Below, one piece after another: positions 8,180-11,269 of a stretch of 11,269 bases of DNA. The DNA comes from an uncultured Oscillibacter sp. GTDB taxonomy: Bacteria; Bacillota; Clostridia; Oscillospirales; Oscillospiraceae. Under the pieces are notes generated by a model, which ran no database searches, was not told the DNA's origin, and saw only the letters and a program-made list of their open reading frames with translations. Made by a program: the position numbers and the translations under genes. Where the stretch lies: contig CALAAN010000133.1 in assembly GCA_937884915.1 (NCBI GenBank), positions 1 to 11,269 on the forward strand, in the 5' to 3' direction. The first letter of the stretch is position 1; every line of letters starts with the position of its first letter.

Positions 8180-8211
8180 GGATGGATAGAACAAAACAAA
8201 GGAGCATGACA

Positions 8212-8760
8212 ATGGGTCTCTTTTCCAAAAAGGGCGCGCCGCGGCCGAGCGAGCGCCCCGAATATATCGAGGTCGGCCAGATCGTGAACACGCACGGCGT
8301 GCGCGGCGAGATCAAGGTGCAGCCCTGGGACGTGAGTCCCGAGCTTCTGTGCGGGTTCAAAACGTTCTACATGGACGGCGCGCCCTTCCGCCCGACGAGC
8401 AAGCGCGTGCAGGGCGACATGGTGCTCATGAAGCTGCCGGAGGTCGATGATATGGATGCCGCCGCCGCGCTCAAGCGCAAGGTGCTCTCCATTCGCCGCA
8501 ACGACGTGCAGCTCAAGCCAGGCGAGCACTTCGACGCCGAGATCATCGGCATGAACGTCTACAACTACTTTCCCCACACGTATATCGGCACGGTGGTGGA
8601 CGTGCTCTCCTACCCCGCCCACAAGCTCTACAAGGTCAGGGGCGAGGAGAAGACCTATCTCATCCCCGCGGTGAAGGATATCTTCATCACGGACATCGAC
8701 GAGGAAGCACGCGAGATCAGCGTGCACATGATCGAGGGGTTAGAGACCGATGAGGATTGA
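8212..8760 (+). CDS. rimM: Ribosome maturation factor RimM
   Basis: 182 residues, near the usual 165-185. RimM binds S19 and helps assemble the head of the 30S subunit. The N-terminal RimM domain starts EYIEVGQIVNTHGVRGEIKV and continues to about residue 90; the C-terminal PRC-barrel-like domain contains IIGMNVYNYF, IGTVVDVLSYPAHKLYKV and the typical end YLIPAVKDIFITDIDEEAR. Three in-frame ATGs exist (8182, 8206, 8212). AAAGGAG at 8198-8204 gives a proper 7-base spacing only to 8212, so the protein starts MGLFSKKG; a short hydrophilic leader precedes the domain. It overlaps trmD by 11 bases, implying translational coupling of the two. Confidence 0.95.
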   Translation: MGLFSKKGAPRPSERPEYIEVGQIVNTHGVRGEIKVQPWDVSPELLCGFKTFYMDGAPFRPTSKRVQGDMVLMKLPEVDDMDAAAALKRKVLSIRRNDVQLKPGEHFDAEIIGMNVYNYFPHTYIGTVVDVLSYPAHKLYKVRGEEKTYLIPAVKDIFITDIDEEAREISVHMIEGLETDED

Positions 8761-9559
8761 TATTTTAACGCTCTTCCCCGCCTCGGTCGACGCGATGATG
8801 AACGTCAGCATCCTTGGCCGCGCGCAGGAGCGCGGGTACATCACAATCAAGACGCACCAGATCCGCGACTACACGACGAACAAGCAGATGCAGGTCGACG
8901 ACTACCCCTACGGCGGCGGACGCGGCGCGGTGATGCAGGCCGACCCCTTATACCGCTGCTGGGCGCACGTGTGCGAGGAGGCCGGCAGCCGCGGGCATAC
9001 GATCTACCTCTCCCCCTGTGGGCGCACATTCACGCAGAGCGTGGCGCGTGAGCTGAAGGACAACTATGACCATCTCATCTTAGTCTGCGGCCACTACGAG
9101 GGCATCGACCAGCGCTTTATCGACGAGTGCGTGGATGAGGAGCTCTCGATGGGCGACTTCGTCGTCACGGGCGGCGAGATTCCCGCCATGGCCGTGACGG
9201 ACGCCATCTGCCGCATGGTGCCCGGCGTGCTGCCCGAGGAGGAGTGCTTCACCGAGGAGTCGCACTGGGCGGGGCTCTTGGAGTATCCGCAGTATTACCG
9301 TCCCGACGAGTGGCATGGCCGCCGCGTGCCGGACGTGCTGCTCTCCGGCCACCACGAAAACGTGGCCAAATGGCGCAAAAAGGAGAGCTACAAGCGCACG
9401 ATGCTGCGCCGCCCCGACCTGTGGGCACAGTTCGACGAAAAGCAGCTCAAAACAAAGAGCGAGAAAAAAGTCCTCGCAGAAGCCAAGGCCGAAGTTGAGG
9501 CCATCCGCACCGCAGAGGTTGAAAAAGCGGAGGAAACCGCAGAATTGCCAGTCGAATAA
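8750..9559 (+). CDS. trmD: tRNA (guanine37-N1)-methyltransferase TrmD
   Basis: TrmD is the SPOUT-class enzyme that makes m1G37 in tRNAs with G at 36 and 37, preventing +1 frameshifting. MRIDILTLFP starts the protein; DDYPYGGGRGAVMQADPL follows, then the trefoil-knot SAM site IYLSPCGRTFTQ, VCGHYEGIDQRFIDE and ELSMGDFVVTGGEIPAM, and the C-terminal domain with SHWAGLLEYPQYYRP and VPDVLLSGHHENVAKWR. At 269 residues it is longer than many (about 230-250). The extra is a Lys/Glu/Ala-rich helical tail of about 35 residues after RRPDLW, without known motifs. It starts inside rimM. No rplS follows, although rimM-trmD-rplS is a common order; instead a palindrome-rich non-coding island begins. Confidence 0.97.
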   Translation: MRIDILTLFPASVDAMMNVSILGRAQERGYITIKTHQIRDYTTNKQMQVDDYPYGGGRGAVMQADPLYRCWAHVCEEAGSRGHTIYLSPCGRTFTQSVARELKDNYDHLILVCGHYEGIDQRFIDECVDEELSMGDFVVTGGEIPAMAVTDAICRMVPGVLPEEECFTEESHWAGLLEYPQYYRPDEWHGRRVPDVLLSGHHENVAKWRKKESYKRTMLRRPDLWAQFDEKQLKTKSEKKVLAEAKAEVEAIRTAEVEKAEETAELPVE

Positions 9560-9866
9560 AAGCCTCGCAGAGTTTCGTGCTGCGCACAGCACGAAATAAA
9601 ATCAAATCGTTTTCTGCCGCGACAGAAGGTGAATTGCCGCAAAGCGGCAAGAGAAGCCACCCTGGGGTGTGCGCGTGACAGAAAACACTTTGCGCGAAGT
9701 GGAAAACGGTGAAGCGCCGCCTGCGGCGGAATCAGCGAACCGTTTTCGAGGAAGCGGCACGATTAGCGCGTCAAAAGGCGCGCTAATCGTAATGCCGCAA
9801 CGGTGCTCTGTCGAATTGTCCGCTTTTAAGCGGACAACCGAGGCACAGAACGCAACGAAGCCTTCT
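9560..9866. repeat. Palindrome-dense non-coding island downstream of trmD
   Basis: No supportable gene; the stretch is nearly a continuous row of inverted repeats. Visible stems: 9573-9582/9587-9596 (10 bp, loop CGCA); 9634-9640/9644-9650 (7 bp); 9658-9662/9665-9669; 9686-9690/9697-9701; a nested pair with 9703-9710/9739-9746 (8 bp) outside 9715-9720/9723-9728 (6 bp); 9754-9770/9779-9798 (about 17 bp with a 3-base bulge); 9816-9825/9828-9837 (10 bp). GTTTTCTG at 9609-9616 also pairs with CAGAAAAC at 9679-9686. Two segments, 9628-9640 and 9708-9720, are near direct repeats (11 of 13). It may be a mosaic of mobile intergenic repeats or a structured 3' untranslated region or RNA. No transposase or clear target-site duplication is seen. 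Confidence 0.75.
9754..9798. repeat. Longest hairpin of the island
   Basis: Outer arms GCGGCA (9754-9759) and TGCCGC (9793-9798) enclose an 11-bp stem, CGATTAGCGCG (9760-9770) with 9779-9789, around an 8-base loop. The only break is a 3-base bulge (9790-9792). No T-tract follows in either direction, so it does not look like an intrinsic terminator. Confidence 0.85.
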
Positions 9867-9893
9867 CAAAAAAGTGGCTTTGCCACTTTTTTG
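9867..9893 (+). terminator. Intrinsic terminator, probably ending the rimM-trmD transcript
   Basis: A perfect 12-bp inverted repeat, arm CAAAAAAGTGGC, with loop TTT. The GC-rich half GTGGC/GCCAC is followed by TTTTTT on the plus strand. The A-run on the left makes it usable on the minus strand as well. It stands 307 bases after the trmD stop, so the palindrome island would be transcribed as the trmD 3' untranslated region unless an earlier hairpin (for example 9573-9596) already stops transcription. Confidence 0.8.
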
Positions 9894-9904
9894 AATACAT
9901 AAAA

Positions 9905-9934
9905 AAAGCGGAACAGCCTCAGCTGTTCCGCTTT
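9905..9934 (-). terminator. Intrinsic terminator of the NlpC/P60 gene
   Basis: A perfect 13-bp stem, arm AAAGCGGAACAGC (9905-9917 with 9922-9934), loop CTCA. On the minus strand it is followed by a run of T (complement of 9901-9907). It starts 13 bases after the hydrolase stop codon. With the 9867-9893 terminator 11 bases away, it isolates two convergent genes. Confidence 0.9.
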
Positions 9935-9947
9935 CTTTATGTACTTT

Positions 9948-10769
9948 TTACGCGATGCGCTTCGCGCCGACGTAGCGAGAAGCATAGTAGCTCGCGGACA
10001 GGCTGTCGATCGTGATCTTACCGACGCTGTAGCGCGCGTGGATGATCTGGCCGTTGCCGATATAGATGCCGACATGACCGATGGCGTGGGAGGAATCCGA
10101 GAAGAACACCAGATCGCCGGGCTGCAAATCAGCCTTGGCAACGGCGTAGCCGCAGTTCTTATACTGGGCGGTCGCCGAGTGCGGCAGAGAATAGCCGAGC
10201 TGCGCGTAGAGATACATCGTAAATCCCGAGCAGTCAAAGCCGCTGGGGGATGCGCCGCCGGAGCGGTAGCGCGTGCCGAGGAACGGCATCGCCATGGAGA
10301 CGATCTTGACACCCACCGTCCCGTCGAGATCGGCAGGATCGCGCAGATATTCACCGAACAGCCAACCGGTCGTGGAGTCGAACGTGACCTGATACCAGCC
10401 GTTCGATTCACTGACGACGGTGACCTGCTTGCCGCTGACCACCTGCGTGATCTTGTCGTAATTCGTGCCGGGGCCCGTGCGCACGTTGATCGTGCCGCCC
10501 GTGACGACCATGGAGACGGTCTCGGTCTCGCTCACGTCCTCCTTGGCGTCGGCTGCGTCTTCGAGCTCTGCCTGCATCTCATCGAGCTTGGCGAGCTCTT
10601 CTTCGTTCGCGCTCTCGGTCTGAACGGATCCCGTCAGCACCGTCACACGGTCAACGAGGTTGCGGATCGAACCGTCGTAAGCGGCCTGCGCCGAAGAGAG
10701 CGGCGCGAGCAGACTGACGGAGAGAATGCCCGAAAGCAGGAACGATAAGCATCGTGAATGGTTTCTCAT
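9948..10769 (-). CDS. Secreted SH3-NlpC/P60 peptidoglycan hydrolase
   Basis: 273 residues. Residues 1-30 are a Sec signal peptide (basic MRNHSR, hydrophobic core FLLSGILSVSLLA, cleavage near AQA-A). A short acidic helical linker (about 52-82) follows, then one bacterial SH3 domain (about 87-142, TINVRTGPGTNYDKI and GWYQVTF), then an NlpC/P60 cysteine peptidase domain (about 153-273) with catalytic Cys180 in FDCSGF, His232 in GHVGIYIG and the third polar residue His244 in IIHA. Such enzymes cut the gamma-D-glutamyl-diamino acid bond of wall stem peptides, outside the membrane. The active-site set is complete. AAAGGA sits about 10 bases before the ATG. It starts 49 bases after the small upstream gene, with no clear promoter or terminator between, so co-transcription is likely. 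The exact substrate is inferred from the family. Confidence 0.94.
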   Translation of the reverse strand: MRNHSRCLSFLLSGILSVSLLAPLSSAQAAYDGSIRNLVDRVTVLTGSVQTESANEEELAKLDEMQAELEDAADAKEDVSETETVSMVVTGGTINVRTGPGTNYDKITQVVSGKQVTVVSESNGWYQVTFDSTTGWLFGEYLRDPADLDGTVGVKIVSMAMPFLGTRYRSGGASPSGFDCSGFTMYLYAQLGYSLPHSATAQYKNCGYAVAKADLQPGDLVFFSDSSHAIGHVGIYIGNGQIIHARYSVGKITIDSLSASYYASRYVGAKRIA

Positions 10770-10818
10770 AGCTGAGTCATCCTTTCGTGAATAAAATCAG
10801 GGGCTGCGCGACGGCTAT

Positions 10819-11112
10819 TTACATCTTGCCGCTCAGCGCGCGCTCAAGCCAGATGGACGCAAATTCCATCGCCTCGCCGAGGCTTCCTTTTTCCGTCGAG
10901 CGCACCACGCGGTCGCGGGAACGCAGGCTTGCGTCCGTCATCTGCAGCTGAATGGAAACGCGCTTGGCAAGCGTGATATCTTTGAGCGGCGCGGTATCCA
11001 GCACCTGCATCATCACGATATATTTGTCCGCCATCGAGCCGTAGTAGATGAGATTATCCACACGGCGCAGCGGGTGTCCGCGATAAACGAGACCCTCCGT
11101 AGCTTCTGCCAT
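10819..11112 (-). CDS. Small protein of unknown function
   Basis: 97 residues, family not recognised. It begins MAEATEGLVYRGHPLRRVDN, then LIYYGSMADKYIVMMQVLDT, a Lys/Arg- and Asp-rich middle with RDRVVRSTEKGS, and ends in a helix FASIWLERALSGKM. There is no signal peptide, membrane segment or cysteine, so it should be a soluble cytoplasmic protein, probably a small alpha/beta fold. The ATG at 11112 is chosen because AGGAG (11125-11121) is 8 bases upstream and a strong promoter lies behind it; the frame stays open further upstream, but that extension would cross the promoter. It probably forms a two-gene unit with the downstream NlpC/P60 hydrolase. Its good ribosome binding site and promoter suggest a real, expressed gene; no function should be assumed. 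Confidence 0.82.
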   Translation of the reverse strand: MAEATEGLVYRGHPLRRVDNLIYYGSMADKYIVMMQVLDTAPLKDITLAKRVSIQLQMTDASLRSRDRVVRSTEKGSLGEAMEFASIWLERALSGKM

Positions 11113-11129
11113 CTGACTCACTCCTGTCC

Positions 11130-11167
11130 TTGTAACCGATTTGTAACTTTGTAACCGTTTTGTAACT
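11130..11167. repeat. Two-copy 19-bp tandem repeat in the leader of the small unknown gene
   Basis: TTGTAACCGATTTGTAACT (11130-11148) is followed directly by a second copy (11149-11167) differing at one base. Each unit holds two TTGTAAC elements, giving four in all, with starts 11, 8 and 11 bases apart. The array fills the space between the -10 box and the ribosome binding site, so on the minus strand the transcript leader carries four GUUACAA motifs. It could be an operator array or binding sites for an RNA-binding regulator. Confidence 0.85.
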
Positions 11168-11173
11168 TTTTGC

Positions 11174-11202
11174 AGTATAGCATTTTTTGCCCCCCTTGTC
11201 AA
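11174..11202 (-). promoter_or_regulatory. Sigma-A promoter of the small unknown gene and NlpC/P60 hydrolase
   Basis: On the minus strand a perfect TTGACA (11202-11197), a 17-base spacer and TATACT (11179-11174, 5/6) predict a start near 11167, right at the edge of the tandem repeat. This is among the best promoter matches in the window. Confidence 0.87.
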
Positions 11203-11230
11203 TAAAAGCGGGGCGAAAAAATGCAACAAA

Positions 11231-11262
11231 CCCTCGGAGGCCGCGTGTACGGTCTCCGAGGG
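11231..11262 (-). terminator. Hairpin at the window edge, probably a terminator of an upstream minus-strand gene
   Basis: CCCTCGGAG (11231-11239) pairs with CTCCGAGGG (11254-11262), followed inward by one G/T opposition and three more pairs (CCG/CGG) with a 6-base loop. On the minus strand TTTGTTGCATTTTTT follows, a broken U-tract. The gene it would serve lies outside the window. Confidence 0.6.
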
Positions 11263-11269
11263 TCGTTAT

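Noticed and set aside
8182..8211. Upstream ATG starts for rimM at 8182 and 8206
   Set aside because: The ribosome binding site AAAGGAG lies at 8198-8204, inside or touching those starts; only 8212 has correct spacing.
9560..9866. CRISPR array
   Set aside because: The repeats are palindromes of differing sequence without regular spacers of constant length, and no cas gene is nearby.
9669..9902. Plus-strand open frame of 77 codons starting with GTG (MRVTENTLREVENG...)
   Set aside because: It is built entirely from the hairpin repeats and the terminator stem at 9867-9893, has no good ribosome binding site, and ends inside the terminator region; it is a by-product of the palindromes.
11130..11167. 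Phage attachment site or replication origin iterons
   Set aside because: There is no integrase, replication protein or DnaA-box pattern nearby, and the repeats lie in a normal gene leader.
11113..11229. N-terminal extension of the small unknown protein to 136 residues
   Set aside because: The extension runs through the tandem repeat and across a TTGACA-N17-TATACT promoter; the internal ATG at 11112 has an ideal AGGAG site.

Overview
The window looks like chromosome from a Gram-positive, fairly GC-rich member of the Clostridia, most likely an Oscillospiraceae-type gut anaerobe. The basis is AGGAGG-type ribosome binding sites, sigma-A-type TTGACA/TATAAT promoters, the ylxM-ffh-rpsP-khpA gene order and the yfmF-yfmH M16 peptidase pair. 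The taxon is an inference from gene content and style; no rRNA or other marker is present. I see no tRNA, rRNA, CRISPR array, transposase, phage gene or toxin-antitoxin pair, and most of the window is conserved housekeeping DNA.

Left part (1-5561), all on the minus strand. A likely four-gene operon reads right to left: yfmF-like M16 protein (zinc motif lost), yfmH-like M16 zinc peptidase (HxxEH present), lgt (prolipoprotein diacylglyceryl transferase) and a GntR/MocR-type regulator. Genes overlap or lie a few bases apart. The operon ends in a clean intrinsic terminator (973-1000). The MocR regulator is about 100 residues short at the C-terminus. Beyond the terminator, a separate promoter drives recQ, whose 3' end lies outside the window.

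Centre (5570-8147), plus strand after a divergent intergenic region: ylxM-ffh-rpsP-khpA, that is SRP components, ribosomal protein S16 and a KH RNA-binding protein, closed by a strong terminator. A perfect TGTAAAG/CTTTACA inverted repeat lies just after the ylxM promoter.

Right-centre (8151-9559): rimM-trmD has its own strong promoter right after that terminator, so the classical rpsP-khpA-rimM-trmD block is split into two transcription units here. rplS, which often follows trmD, is absent. After trmD comes a roughly 300-base non-coding island (9560-9866) made almost wholly of consecutive short palindromes, then two back-to-back terminators (9867-9934).

Right end (9948-11269), minus strand: a 97-residue protein I do not recognise, with a strong promoter and a 19-bp tandem repeat in its leader, is followed by a secreted SH3-NlpC/P60 cell-wall hydrolase. 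A hairpin at the very edge probably terminates a gene beyond the window.

I did not find a convincing new multi-gene system. The observations most worth following up are the palindrome island, the tandem-repeat leader, the ylxM leader palindrome and the truncated MocR protein.
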